Position numbers and translations under genes: made by a program
Notes under the pieces: model-generated
The model's database searches: none
The model's input: the letters and a program-made list of their open reading frames with translations, nothing else
What the model was told of the DNA's origin: nothing
In this document: positions 1 through 8,667 of the stretch, piece after piece
How positions within the stretch are numbered: the stretch's first letter is position 1
Layout of the letters: every line of letters begins with the position of its first letter
Origin: Actinoplanes oblitus
Lineage (GTDB): Bacteria; Actinomycetota; Actinomycetes; Mycobacteriales; Micromonosporaceae
Length of the DNA stretch: 64,000 nucleotides
NCBI RefSeq assembly: GCF_030252345.1
Contig: NZ_CP126980.1
Coordinates: 4,541,501-4,605,500, forward strand
Direction: 5' to 3'

Positions 1-2966
1 GCGATCCGGCTCGGCCGCTCCGGATCCGCGACGTCCCAGAGGATCGCGGTGGCGGCGTCGTCGGTGCCCGCGGCCAGCGTGCGCCCGTCCGGGCTGAACG
101 CGACCGAGTTGGCGGTGAACCCGAAGACGTTCTTGAGCAGGATCGAGGTGTAGCGGACCGGCGCGGACCGATTCGTCACGTCCCACAGCGACACGTTGTA
201 GCCCTCGCTGACCGCCATGGTCCGCCCGTCCGGGGTGAACGCGATGGCCGACAGCGTCTCCTGCAGCGCGAGGTCGGCGAGCCGGGCGGGCCGCCGCCGG
301 TCGGCGAGGTCCCACAGCGTGGCCTTGCCGTCGCGGCGGCCGACGGCGAGGGTTCGCCCGTCGGGGCTGAACCTGACCGCGTACACGAGATCTCCCGGCT
401 CCTTGATGGTGGCCAGCGGCGCCGGACCGGCCGAGCCGCTCATGTCGAGCAGCGTGACCGTCGCGTCCGTTCCGGTGACGGCGAGCGTGCGGCCGTCGGG
501 GCTGAGCGTGAGGCCCTCGACGGTGCCGTCCCGCAGCGGCCACGAGTCGCCCCGCACCGGGCCGGCCGGGTCGGTCAGGTCCCACGGGGTGGCGGTGCCG
601 TTCCAGCCCGCGGTGATCAGTGAGTGGCCGTCCGGGCGGAACGCCAGGCCGACGATGTTCGAGGGGAACGGGCCGGGCAGTTCGGCGAGCTCCTCCCGGG
701 CGTACCGGCCCTTGGTGGTCCAGATGGTCGCGGTCCGGCGGCCGCCGGCGGTCGTCACCGTCCGCCCGTCCGGGCTGAAGGCGATCGAGCGGACCGGGCC
801 GTCGGGCATCCGCAACGTGGCCACCAGGGTGGACAGCCAGGCCCAGGTGCCGGTCGTCTCGACGCTCCACAGCGCTGTCGCCCCGTCGGTGTCGGCCATC
901 GCGAGCGTGCCGCCGTCCGGGCTGAACGCCATCGCGCTCAGGTGCGCCGACCCGGTGGCGGCCAGCTCGGACAGGCCCTGGCGCGGCTTGGCCGGGTCGG
1001 TCACATCCCAGAGGCGCACGTAGTCGTAGAGGGTTTCGACGGCCACCACGTTGCGCTTGGGGTTGAACGCGATGGCCGCGTCGACGACCTGTTCGCCGCG
1101 CGACGAGACGAGGCTGGCGCCCGGCACCGGGTGGGCCGGATCGGTCAAGTCCCAGACGGTGACAGTGCTGCCGCTGGTCACCCCGGTCTTGCCGTCCGGG
1201 CTGAACTTGAGCGGCCACGCCCCGGGCAGCGTCGCCGGCGTCGTCGGCGCGCCGCCGCTGACGTCCCAGAGCAGCGTGTCCTTCGCCTTGTTGCTGGTCG
1301 CGACCAGGTGCCCGTCGGGGCTGAAGTTCACCGCCACGATCCCGGCCGGGTCGGGCAGCGAGAGGGTCTTCACCGGGTGGGCCGGATCGGCCACGTTCCA
1401 CAGGACCGCCGCCGGGCCGCCGTCCAGGACCGCTAGCGTACGCCCGTCCGCGCTGGCCACCAGCTTCGTGTCCGCCGTCGCGCCGGCCGGCAGCGTGCCG
1501 AGCCGTTCCGGTGCGGCCGGGTCCGTGGTGTCCCACAGCGACACCGTCCCGCCGGTGTCGGCGGTGGCGACCACGTGCCCGGCCAGGGTGGTCACGTAGG
1601 TCACGTCGCCGAGCACCCCGGCGTAGTGGGTGGCCATCACCAGGTGGCTGAGCTGGTCCCGGGTCTGCGCGTCGGGGTGCAGGCGTTCCGCGGCAACGGC
1701 GAGCATGAGCGCCTTCTTCGGGTCGTCGACGATCATCGCCCGGGCCCGGGCCAGCAGCCGCCGGCTGATCTCGACGCGCTGCAGCAGCGCGGTCTGCTCC
1801 CGCTGGCGTTTCGCCTCCTCGGCCGCCTCCTTGGCCAGCCGCTCCTGCCGCTTACGTTCCCGTTCGGCCTGGCGGGCCAGCTCGCGGTGCTGGTCGGCGA
1901 GCCGCTTCTGTTCCTTGGCCCGGGCCTCCGCCTGGTTCGCCAGGTCCTCCTGGCGCTGGGCGTTGGCCAGCTGCCGGTCGGCGTTGCGCTTCTGCCGCTC
2001 GGCCTCCTCCTTGGAGTCGGTGGCCAGCGCCTTCTCCCGTTCGGCGCTGGCCCTCTCGCGTTCCGCGCTGGCGTGGTATCGCTGGGCCTCGGCCTGCTCC
2101 CGCCGCGCCTCGGCGGCTGCCTCCTGGGCCAGCGCCTGCTGGTCGGCGGCGAGCTGGGTCTGCCGCCGGGTCTCGGTCTGCGCGGCTCGCGCCCGGCCCT
2201 CCTGCACCCGGGCGTTCTCCTGCTGCCGCAGCGACTCCTGGGTGGCCCGTTCGGCGGTGGTGCGCTGCTGCACCGCCTCCCGCTGCTGGGTCTGTGCCTC
2301 GACGGCCGCGGCGTTGGCCCGGTTCGCGTTGTGCACCGCGACGATGCCGGTCAGCGACGTGACCAGGGTCAGCACGACCAGTGCCGCGGCCGCCACCACG
2401 GACAGCCGCCGGGCCCGCCGGTGCTGCCGGACGTCCTCGCCCTCCAACTCGTCCTTGCTGATCCCGTGCATCGGCGCGGCGAGCTGCGCGATCGCGTCCC
2501 GGAACCGGATGTGCTGCAGGTTGAGGTGCACGTCGTCGCGCGCCCACCGCAGGTCCAGGAAGAGCGGTTCCTCGGTGAACACCCCGCGCAGCGCGTCCGG
2601 CACCGCGGTGGAGTCCTCGGTGAAGTCGCGGGCGCCGGGATCCCAGCGCCACTCACCGTCGGTCACCACCGGCAGGATGCAGTCCGTCGACTTCGTCGCC
2701 AGCCAGTGCTCGATCTCCCGGTTCACCCACGGCGAGCGGGCGGCCTCGGGCGAGGCGAGCAGCACGAAGTGCTTCGAGCCGTCCATCGCCTCCTGAATGG
2801 AGGTCCACAGCTTCGGTGTCACCGCCAGGCCGGTCTGGTCCCGGAAGATCCACAGCGCCCGGCGCCGGTGCCAGGGCTTCGCCAGCCGGTGCAGACCGCG
2901 CTGGACGGCCGGCGCGAGCCGTCCGTCAGCGGCGTGGCTGTAGGAGATGAAACCATCGAAGAGCAT
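1..2966 (-). CDS. TIR-TM-coiled-coil-WD40 protein (3' end beyond window)
   Basis: At least 988 codons run without a stop from an ATG at 2966 off the left edge, so the C-terminus is missing. Residues 1-130 form a TIR domain: FDGFISYSH opens it, and SPWVNREIEHW (78-88) matches the TIR alpha-helix whose glutamate (E84) is catalytic in NAD-cleaving TIRs. A single membrane helix lies at about 188-211, followed by a charged Q/E/R/A-rich coiled coil to about 395. Then come many WD40-like blades with the recurring motif F-S-P-D-G-(R/H)-T-L-A. The layout suggests an inner-membrane sensor with the TIR in the cytoplasm; because the helix is single, the WD40 side could face outside. TIR-WD40 proteins are common in actinobacteria, mostly uncharacterised; some bacterial TIRs act in phage defence. 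Whether this one has NADase activity is inference. Confidence 0.85.
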   Translation of the reverse strand, partial: MLFDGFISYSHAADGRLAPAVQRGLHRLAKPWHRRRALWIFRDQTGLAVTPKLWTSIQEAMDGSKHFVLLASPEAARSPWVNREIEHWLATKSTDCILPVVTDGEWRWDPGARDFTEDSTAVPDALRGVFTEEPLFLDLRWARDDVHLNLQHIRFRDAIAQLAAPMHGISKDELEGEDVRQHRRARRLSVVAAAALVVLTLVTSLTGIVAVHNANRANAAAVEAQTQQREAVQQRTTAERATQESLRQQENARVQEGRARAAQTETRRQTQLAADQQALAQEAAAEARREQAEAQRYHASAERERASAEREKALATDSKEEAERQKRNADRQLANAQRQEDLANQAEARAKEQKRLADQHRELARQAERERKRQERLAKEAAEEAKRQREQTALLQRVEISRRLLARARAMIVDDPKKALMLAVAAERLHPDAQTRDQLSHLVMATHYAGVLGDVTYVTTLAGHVVATADTGGTVSLWDTTDPAAPERLGTLPAGATADTKLVASADGRTLAVLDGGPAAVLWNVADPAHPVKTLSLPDPAGIVAVNFSPDGHLVATSNKAKDTLLWDVSGGAPTTPATLPGAWPLKFSPDGKTGVTSGSTVTVWDLTDPAHPVPGASLVSSRGEQVVDAAIAFNPKRNVVAVETLYDYVRLWDVTDPAKPRQGLSELAATGSAHLSAMAFSPDGGTLAMADTDGATALWSVETTGTWAWLSTLVATLRMPDGPVRSIAFSPDGRTVTTAGGRRTATIWTTKGRYAREELAELPGPFPSNIVGLAFRPDGHSLITAGWNGTATPWDLTDPAGPVRGDSWPLRDGTVEGLTLSPDGRTLAVTGTDATVTLLDMSGSAGPAPLATIKEPGDLVYAVRFSPDGRTLAVGRRDGKATLWDLADRRRPARLADLALQETLSAIAFTPDGRTMAVSEGYNVSLWDVTNRSAPVRYTSILLKNVFGFTANSVAFSPDGRTLAAGTDDAATAILWDVADPERPSRI

Positions 2967-3085
2967 GCATTTTCCCGCGGTCGGCGTGATCGGCGGGGAC
3001 CGATTCTCCACGCCGGCGCCCGGCAGGTAAAGCGGCGCCCCTCCCGCGTGGCGCCGACCCACCGTGATGTGCTTTGATCTATGCA

Positions 3086-3117
3086 GGCCGGGCACCTCCC
3101 CCCGTGGGTGCCCGGCC
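3086..3117 (-). terminator. Strong hairpin after the pseudopilin operon
   Basis: An 11-bp perfect inverted repeat (GGCCGGGCACC / GGTGCCCGGCC) with a 10-nt loop lies 70 bp beyond the stop of the last pseudopilin gene and 120 bp before the TIR gene, both on the minus strand. There is no clear U-tract on the minus strand, as is usual for actinobacterial terminators. It most likely separates the two transcripts. Confidence 0.6.
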
Positions 3118-3186
3118 CTTTCCCGTCTTCCGACGATCAACACCCGATTCGGGTACGCCCGCGGCACACGCCCGCGACGAGGGCCG

Positions 3187-4731
3187 CTACCGCTGCGTCA
3201 CGTTCAGCAGCGGCGACCCGTTCCGCGCGGCCGGCGGTGCGTTCCACTTCTGCTGGTCGGAACCGTCGCACGTCATCGTACGGAGAATGCTCGCGTTCGC
3301 CGGTGCGCCGGCGTCCGGGAGAACGTCCTGCCGTACGGCGGTGAGGCACAAGCCGTGGTCGTCCTCGATGCGATAGCTGGTCACGGGCTGGCCGGTGTTC
3401 CGGGTGACGGTCCACCGGTATCCGGCCGTCGTCGCGGAACAAGCCTTGGCCTGCGCCTTCTGTCCGGCGACCCCGGGGCTCCACAGGCAGTACCTGCCGT
3501 CGGGGTTGGCCGGGCTCCCGTCATTGTCGGTCACCGTGAACAGGATGTTGCCCACGCCGGTGGCCCCGTTGCCGAGTACCGCGCCCAGACCGCTGGTGGC
3601 GTCGAGGGGCACCCACTGCTGGCTCCACTCGGCGCTCGTCAGGGCCTGGCCCTGGCGGCACGGGTAGGTGATCAGCCGGGCGTCGGCGACCTTCCCGCCG
3701 GAGACGTCCAGGCATCGGCTGAACTCGGCGTAGTCCACCCACTGGTTACGGTCGGCCAGCACGGCCGCGCCCGCACCGGCGGAGCCGCGGGAGACGAAGG
3801 TGGACGCGTTGCCGCAATCGGCGTCGAGCTTGGCGCGGCTGCCCGCCGCGGGGCTCGTCACGCGCCAGCAGAGAGTCTGATCGGTGGAGGTCCAGATACC
3901 GCCGCCGGACGCGCCGAGGCCCGAGGAGACCCATTGCTGGCTCGCGGGGACCACGGTGGTGCCGCACGCGGCGAGGGTCAACGAGGCGCCGCTGGTCTGC
4001 TGTGCGTCCACGCAGAGGCCGCCGGGTTGGCTCGAGGACACCATCCTCACCTGAAGGCCGGAACCATAGGCGAACAGTTGGCTCCGGGGCCGGGTGCTGG
4101 CGGCGCAGTTGCTCAACGAGAGCTGCTGACCCACGGCGGGCGAGTCGCCCGCGTCCAGGCACAGGTTGGTCGCGCCGAGCCGGATGGTGTCGCCGGCCAG
4201 GTTGCGGTCGCCGGACAGCAGGGGGTACGTGGCCGTCAGTGTCGCGCTGACCTTGCCCGCCGGGTCGATGCCGGTGGACGTCAGCAGCACGTACGCGGCC
4301 TCGTCGACCGGACCCTTGCCCGGCTGGCACGCGGGCAGCGCGGTCCCGCCGTACTGGGGATCCTCCGTGTAGTAGTCGAAGCTGACCGCGTAGGTGGCCG
4401 GGCTGCCGGACGGCGCATCGGTCAGCTTCGCGCAGGGCAGCTTGGTGCGGTCGCCCCGGAGGCTGCCGACCGCCGTGGAGAGGGTCGGCTGCGACACGCC
4501 ACCCGACGTGGACGCCTGGATGGTCGCCACGGCGACCTCCAGGCCCGCACGCGCGTTCTGCAACCCGTCGACTCGGCGCTGTTCGAATCGCGTGGTACCG
4601 ATCTGCGCGATCATCAGCGTGCCCACGATCACGCTCAGGCCCGTCGCCACCATCGTGATCAGCATGGCGATGGCCATCGAGCCCCGGTCGTCGGCCAACG
4701 GTCGGGCGAGCGGCTGCCGTAGCACCCTCAC
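3187..4731 (-). CDS. PilX-like pseudopilin with ricin-type lectin repeats
   Basis: 514 aa from a GTG at 4731 that overlaps the upstream stop (GTGA), which decides the start over a longer upstream reading. The N-terminus carries GSMAIAMLITMVATGLSVIV, a hydrophobic pilin-like helix preceded by a short basic leader; the Glu+5 of classical prepilins is absent, as in PilX-type minor pilins. From about residue 150 on there are repeats with C-L-D-x-G/S and Q-Q-W motifs (LCLDAGDS, QQWVSSG, RCLDVSGG, QQWVPLD, DQQKWN), the pattern of ricin-B beta-trefoil carbohydrate-binding domains. It is probably a surface-exposed minor pilin with a lectin tip. It is the last gene of a three-gene operon. The lectin assignment is from motif, not from a search. 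Confidence 0.75.
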   Translation of the reverse strand: MRVLRQPLARPLADDRGSMAIAMLITMVATGLSVIVGTLMIAQIGTTRFEQRRVDGLQNARAGLEVAVATIQASTSGGVSQPTLSTAVGSLRGDRTKLPCAKLTDAPSGSPATYAVSFDYYTEDPQYGGTALPACQPGKGPVDEAAYVLLTSTGIDPAGKVSATLTATYPLLSGDRNLAGDTIRLGATNLCLDAGDSPAVGQQLSLSNCAASTRPRSQLFAYGSGLQVRMVSSSQPGGLCVDAQQTSGASLTLAACGTTVVPASQQWVSSGLGASGGGIWTSTDQTLCWRVTSPAAGSRAKLDADCGNASTFVSRGSAGAGAAVLADRNQWVDYAEFSRCLDVSGGKVADARLITYPCRQGQALTSAEWSQQWVPLDATSGLGAVLGNGATGVGNILFTVTDNDGSPANPDGRYCLWSPGVAGQKAQAKACSATTAGYRWTVTRNTGQPVTSYRIEDDHGLCLTAVRQDVLPDAGAPANASILRTMTCDGSDQQKWNAPPAARNGSPLLNVTQR

Positions 4732-5402
4732 GGCGTGTTCCTTCCCAGCGAGCAGGCAGTCGGGTCGTGCCAGCCGACGGCGCTGTTGGCCGCGGTGATG
4801 GTGATCTGGGTGTCCCGTCGCGTCGAGCCCTTCGCCCCGCTCGCCGTCGCCGTGAGCCGGATACGCAGCTGCATCGGCGTGGCACTCGGCAGGTTCGCCA
4901 GCGACGGTGTCGAGTAGTCGGGGAAGTGGAGCACCTGCGGTGCCGCCGCGGTGCCGTCCGGGTCCGGCGTGGCGGGCGCGGACAGCTCGGACGCGAGGAT
5001 CCGCCAGGTGGCGGCGGGTGCCGTCGTCGCCGACGCCGGCCACTGGCGTAGCTTCAGCATTCCCCCGGACAGGCGGAGCTGGTGGCAGACCCGCTGACCG
5101 CTCGCGTCCTGGGTGACGTACTCGACGGACGGATCGCCGCCGGCTCCGGCGCCCGGCTCGCTGATGTCGTAGGCGTCACCGATCTCCGGTTGCAGGTTGG
5201 CATACGCCAGACTCGCCTGGGACTGAGCCTGGTCCATCCGGTCCGTGGCGTCCGTCATCTGGTACAGCTCGATCAGGCCGCCGGTGGCGATGGCCCCGAC
5301 GATCGACATGACGGTCATGGCCGTCATCAGATCCATCATGGTGACCCCGGCGTCGCCGCGCGGCAGCGCGCGGCGGGCCCAGATCCGGATCCGGTCCTTC
5401 AT
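4728..5402 (-). CDS. Type IV pilin-like minor pseudopilin
   Basis: 224 aa; the ATG at 5402 overlaps the stop of the preceding gene (ATGA) and the stop overlaps the next gene (GTGA), so the three are translationally coupled. The N-terminus MKDRIRIWARRALPRGDAGVTMMDLMTAMTV... shows a basic leader, then a G|VTMMD prepilin peptidase site and a hydrophobic helix with SIVGAIATGGLIE. The +5 residue is Asp rather than the usual Glu, which may matter for assembly into the filament. The rest is a small beta-rich head typical of PilW/GspJ-like pseudopilins. No pilus ATPase, platform or prepilin peptidase is in the window, so assembly must use machinery encoded elsewhere. Confidence 0.75.
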   Translation of the reverse strand: MKDRIRIWARRALPRGDAGVTMMDLMTAMTVMSIVGAIATGGLIELYQMTDATDRMDQAQSQASLAYANLQPEIGDAYDISEPGAGAGGDPSVEYVTQDASGQRVCHQLRLSGGMLKLRQWPASATTAPAATWRILASELSAPATPDPDGTAAAPQVLHFPDYSTPSLANLPSATPMQLRIRLTATASGAKGSTRRDTQITITAANSAVGWHDPTACSLGRNTP

Positions 5403-7294
5403 CAGCTCACCTGCCAGGTGAAGGAGACCGTCTTCGAGTTGCCGGCGTAGTCGGTCACGGTCACGTACACCGTCGTCGTCGCGACGGTCGTCGGCGTGCC
5501 GGTGATCACGCCGGTGTTCCGATCGATCGACAAGCCGGCCGGCAGCCCGTAGGTGGTCCAGGTGAACGGCCCGGCGCCGCCGGTCTGGGTGAGTTGCAGC
5601 GGGGTGATCGCCTTGCCCTTCTTGCTGGACTGGGCACCCGGCGAGGTGACAGTCAACGGTGCGAAGATCGTCCACTTGAACGGCACCGTGCGAACCGTGC
5701 CGTTGGCCTCGGTGAGCAGGACCTGGATGTCCCAGGTGCCGACCGTGGTGGGCGTGCCGCTGACCAGTCCGGTCGCCGAGTTGATGGACAGCCCCGGCGG
5801 CAGGTTGACCGCACTCCAGGTGTAGAGCGAGGGGTTGGCCACGATGAGCTGTGTGGTGGTGCTGTCGTACACCTGCTGAGCCTTGTCGATCGACCAGTCG
5901 AACGTCACCGAGGCGCTCTCGCCGCGGCTGTCCGTGACCGTCACCACGACGTGCGACGTACCCAACGCGCCGGGCGTGCCGCTGATGACGCCGGTCTTCG
6001 GGTCGATCGACATGCCGGGACGCAGGCTGGCGGCCGTCCAGGTGTAGGGGCCGACGCCGTCGGTGACGACCATCTGCAGCGGAACCGCGGCGGTGCTGAC
6101 GTAGGTGTCCTGCTTGGGGGGAACCGCCAGCTTCGGCGCCGAGTAGATCGTCCACACGAAGGTCGTCTTGGCGGTCTTCTTGCGGGCGTCGGTCACCGTG
6201 ATCGTGACGGTCGAGGCGCCGAGAGTGTCCGGCGTGCCGGTGATCACGCCCGTGGCGCTGTCGATCGACAGGCCGTTCGGCAGGCCCTGGGCGGACCAGC
6301 TGTACGGAGTGGTGCCGCCGGCGGCGGATGGCGACAGCGTGACCTTGCGGCCCTGCGTGGTCCCCTGGTCCGCGATCTTCGCGAGCGTGAGGTTGGTGAC
6401 GATCGTCCAGGTGAACGTGTCCTTGGCGGTCTTGCCCTGGGCGTCCTTGACGGTCACCGTGACCGTCGAGGTGCCGGCGGTCGTCGGCGTTCCGGATACG
6501 GAGCTGGTGGCCGGGTCGAACGTCAGGCCGCTCGGGAGGCCGGTGACCGACCAGGTGTACGGCTGGGTGCCGCCGGTGGCGGACAGCTGCAGCGGCGCGA
6601 TGGCCGACCCGAGATCGTTCAGCTGGTCGTCGACGGCGGTCACGGTGATGGCGCCGGTGCCGAACACCGGATCGCCCGACGCGCCGGCGCCGAAAAGCGT
6701 TGACGAGGCGACCGAACAGGTGCCCTCGTCACAGACGTGCGACGGCCAGCTCACCCCGACGACCGCCCGGACCATGGCGATCGGCTGGGTGTCGTCGTCG
6801 GTGCAGGCGCCGCCGCCGGACTGCTCCCAGCACTTGCCGAGATACAGATAGCGCTGGTAGGTGACTCCGTTCACCGTGATGGCCGACGAGCTCGGCGGCA
6901 CCGGGAAGGCGGGGGCGGTCGGGAAAGCGACGGTGGTGATCGATGTCGGCGGGGCCGCCGCATCCCACCGTTTGACGCCGGCCAGCAACGGCACCGCCTT
7001 GGCCACCGGCGCCGGGCACGCCGAAGCGCACGGTGCGCGGTCGGCCAGCAGAGCCGCTACCTCCGGCGCCCGGAGCGCGCCCATGGCATCCGCGACGAGT
7101 CGTACACCCACCTGTTGCTGGCCCTCGACGTGCGTGGTCGACATGGCTCGCACGAAGAAGGTGCTCAGCCCCATCAGAACGATGCCCATCACCGCGGCCG
7201 AGACGACCACCTCGAGCAAGGTGAACCCGCCATCGCCCGCACCGCGTGGTGTGGCTCGCTCTCGCGCTTCGCCTGCAGGGGGCACGGTCGCCAA
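5402..7294 (-). CDS. Prepilin with five putative Ig-like repeats
   Basis: 630 aa, first gene of the pseudopilin operon. After a 22-residue leader comes GDGGFTLLEVVVSAAVMG, a textbook type IV prepilin site (cleavage G|F, Glu at +5) and N-terminal helix. A pilin-type globular region with paired cysteines (CASAC, CDEGTC) runs to about residue 214. Then five tandem repeats of about 83 aa follow, each with LP-x-GL-(S/T)-(I/F)-(D/N)-x-x-T-G-x-(I/V)-(S/T)-GTP, the signature of putative Ig (He_PIG) domains used in bacterial adhesins. This is likely the adhesive stalk of a pilus tip. The start is placed at 7294, the first start upstream of the prepilin leader. The region upstream has no recognisable operator. 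Confidence 0.8.
   Translation of the reverse strand: MATVPPAGEARERATPRGAGDGGFTLLEVVVSAAVMGIVLMGLSTFFVRAMSTTHVEGQQQVGVRLVADAMGALRAPEVAALLADRAPCASACPAPVAKAVPLLAGVKRWDAAAPPTSITTVAFPTAPAFPVPPSSSAITVNGVTYQRYLYLGKCWEQSGGGACTDDDTQPIAMVRAVVGVSWPSHVCDEGTCSVASSTLFGAGASGDPVFGTGAITVTAVDDQLNDLGSAIAPLQLSATGGTQPYTWSVTGLPSGLTFDPATSSVSGTPTTAGTSTVTVTVKDAQGKTAKDTFTWTIVTNLTLAKIADQGTTQGRKVTLSPSAAGGTTPYSWSAQGLPNGLSIDSATGVITGTPDTLGASTVTITVTDARKKTAKTTFVWTIYSAPKLAVPPKQDTYVSTAAVPLQMVVTDGVGPYTWTAASLRPGMSIDPKTGVISGTPGALGTSHVVVTVTDSRGESASVTFDWSIDKAQQVYDSTTTQLIVANPSLYTWSAVNLPPGLSINSATGLVSGTPTTVGTWDIQVLLTEANGTVRTVPFKWTIFAPLTVTSPGAQSSKKGKAITPLQLTQTGGAGPFTWTTYGLPAGLSIDRNTGVITGTPTTVATTTVYVTVTDYAGNSKTVSFTWQVS
5405..6652 (-). 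repeat. Five tandem Ig-like repeat units within the prepilin gene
   Basis: Five coding units of roughly 240-260 bp each contain the segment for LP-x-GL-S-I-D-x-x-T-G-x-I-x-GTP. The copies are diverged at DNA level, so this is an old array held by selection on protein structure rather than a recent expansion. Unit four is slightly shorter than the others. Confidence 0.7.
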
Positions 7295-7597
7295 CTCTCA
7301 TCGATCCATGACAGTTCGGCCCGCACAAGGCGGACAGGAACCTATCGGTACGACGACGGCCGATTTGAGGGATTCGCCATCTGGACGCCGTGAATCCGTG
7401 ATAGGTGGCACAATCATCCGCGCAGGTGTTGACATCTCGTGATTTGCCGCTCAGCGGCTGTCTCGCGACACGTTTCCGCAGCTAGCGCGCATGGTGGTGG
7501 GCCGAGTTCCCGCTCTGCCGTTCGCCTGATCGGCACGGTGACGCCAGCCGGTAGGCGAACGCCCCGTGATCTATCGAGTTCTGCTCGGCCGGCGCTG
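7295..7597. other. Intergenic region, no gene seen
   Basis: This stretch upstream of the pseudopilin operon is less GC-rich around 7320-7470. It probably holds the promoter of the minus-strand operon. No convincing ORF, operator or RNA was found. Confidence 0.4.
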
Positions 7598-7715
7598 GGG
7601 TGGTGAACGGGTCCAGACGCCGTCGGGTGGTGCCCAGGTCGATGCGCTGGTGGGGTAGGCCGATCTCGTCGAGCGGCAGGCCGCGGACCTGATGAGGGCG
7701 TAAAGGGTGGACGCC
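7598..7715 (-). pseudogene. Tyrosine recombinase (integrase) remnant
   Basis: One minus-strand frame reads HPLRPHQVRGLPLDEIGLP and then RRRLDPFT, which resembles the segment around the RPHQ-R-L-L motif of actinobacterial tyrosine recombinases/integrases. Only about 40 codons are recognisable; the catalytic Arg/His/Arg/Tyr region is missing and there is no plausible start. It is likely a relic of an integrated element. The identification is from memory of the family pattern and is tentative. Confidence 0.3.
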
Positions 7716-7734
7716 GATCGCTCGCGACCCGGCG

Positions 7735-8304
7735 TCAAAGAGATTCGAGGAAGGCCGACGTACGCCGCCAGACGAGTTTCGTCGCAGGCTCGTCGTAGTC
7801 AGGGGTGTCGGGGTCGGTGAACAGATGCCCGGCACCCGGGTACGTGTGAACCCGCACGGCCGCGCCCGCATCGGCCATCGCGCTGCGCCACGCGCGCACG
7901 GCGCCGGGTGGGAACAGGTCGTCCTGGCCGGCGATGTGCAAGTGCACCGGTAAGCCGCTACGGACCGACGCTGGGTCACCTCCGAGGCCATGAAGGAGCA
8001 GCAGCCCGGCGGTGCACCGGCGGTGAGGGAGCAGACCGGCCACGACGCCCACGCCCATGGAGAATCCGGCCAGGACCGTGTCGCCGGGCAGGTCGCGTAC
8101 GGCATCATGGGCGCGCCGCATGATGACTTCCCAGCCGATCCGGTCGCTCAGCGCGAACCCTTCCTCCATCGAGGTGGCCACCTGACCCGCATACAGGTCC
8201 GGGGCGACAACGAGGTGCCCAGCGGCTCGCAGTCGCTCGGCGGCGGCGAGTACAGCGGGACGCCGGCCGTAAACGGAGTGGAACAGGGCGACGTGAGTCA
8301 CCAC
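7735..8304 (-). CDS. Dienelactone hydrolase family protein
   Basis: 189 aa alpha/beta hydrolase, slightly shorter than typical DLH proteins (about 200-240 aa). The start MVTHVALFHSVYG gives the first strand; VVAPDLYAG is the usual DLH second strand. The nucleophile elbow is GFSMGVG, so Ser replaces the Cys of classical dienelactone hydrolase; AGQDDLFPP carries the acid Asp and GAGHLF the catalytic His. It is expected to hydrolyse a small ester or lactone in the cytoplasm. The gene stands alone, with no operator motif of the nearby steroid regulon, so the substrate is unknown. The GTG at 8304 is chosen as start. Confidence 0.8.
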   Translation of the reverse strand: MVTHVALFHSVYGRRPAVLAAAERLRAAGHLVVAPDLYAGQVATSMEEGFALSDRIGWEVIMRRAHDAVRDLPGDTVLAGFSMGVGVVAGLLPHRRCTAGLLLLHGLGGDPASVRSGLPVHLHIAGQDDLFPPGAVRAWRSAMADAGAAVRVHTYPGAGHLFTDPDTPDYDEPATKLVWRRTSAFLESL

Positions 8305-8667
8305 GCGATCGTGTCAGATACGTCGCGACGACCAGCTCGGCGGCGCGCAGGCCGGTGCGGTGAAGCAACTCCGTACGATCGTCGTGTCCCGGATCGAGGG
8401 CAGCCGTTCGGCGTGGCACTGCTCAGCTGACCTGAATTCGCGCCAGCTGCCGGAACCGGCTGTGAGACAGCCACTCACCTTGTGCTTCAACCTTTCGCCC
8501 TCACCCGGCATCGCCGCGCACCAGACCGCTGCGTCCCCGAGCCGACACGGTCAAGTGCCCGGATCTCGGCTGGATCCGTGTGCTCGAACGCAGGCGCCGC
8601 ATCACCGCGTCCTGCTCCGGGATGCCGGCTCCGGTGAGCGTCAGCGGCCCGGCGAGGGGGGCGTGGT
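8305..8667. other. 363-bp intergenic region, no gene seen
   Basis: This lies between the divergent 5' end of the DLH gene and the 3' end of the thioesterase gene. Short open frames on both strands look like shadows or relics (one minus-strand frame around 8320-8420 is mildly helix-like), and none has a start, RBS and recognisable domain together. No RNA or repeat was noted. Confidence 0.4.

Noticed and set aside
1575..3077. A 500-codon plus-strand frame
   Set aside because: Antisense to the TIR/WD40 gene, low-complexity L/G/R/V composition, no start site context.
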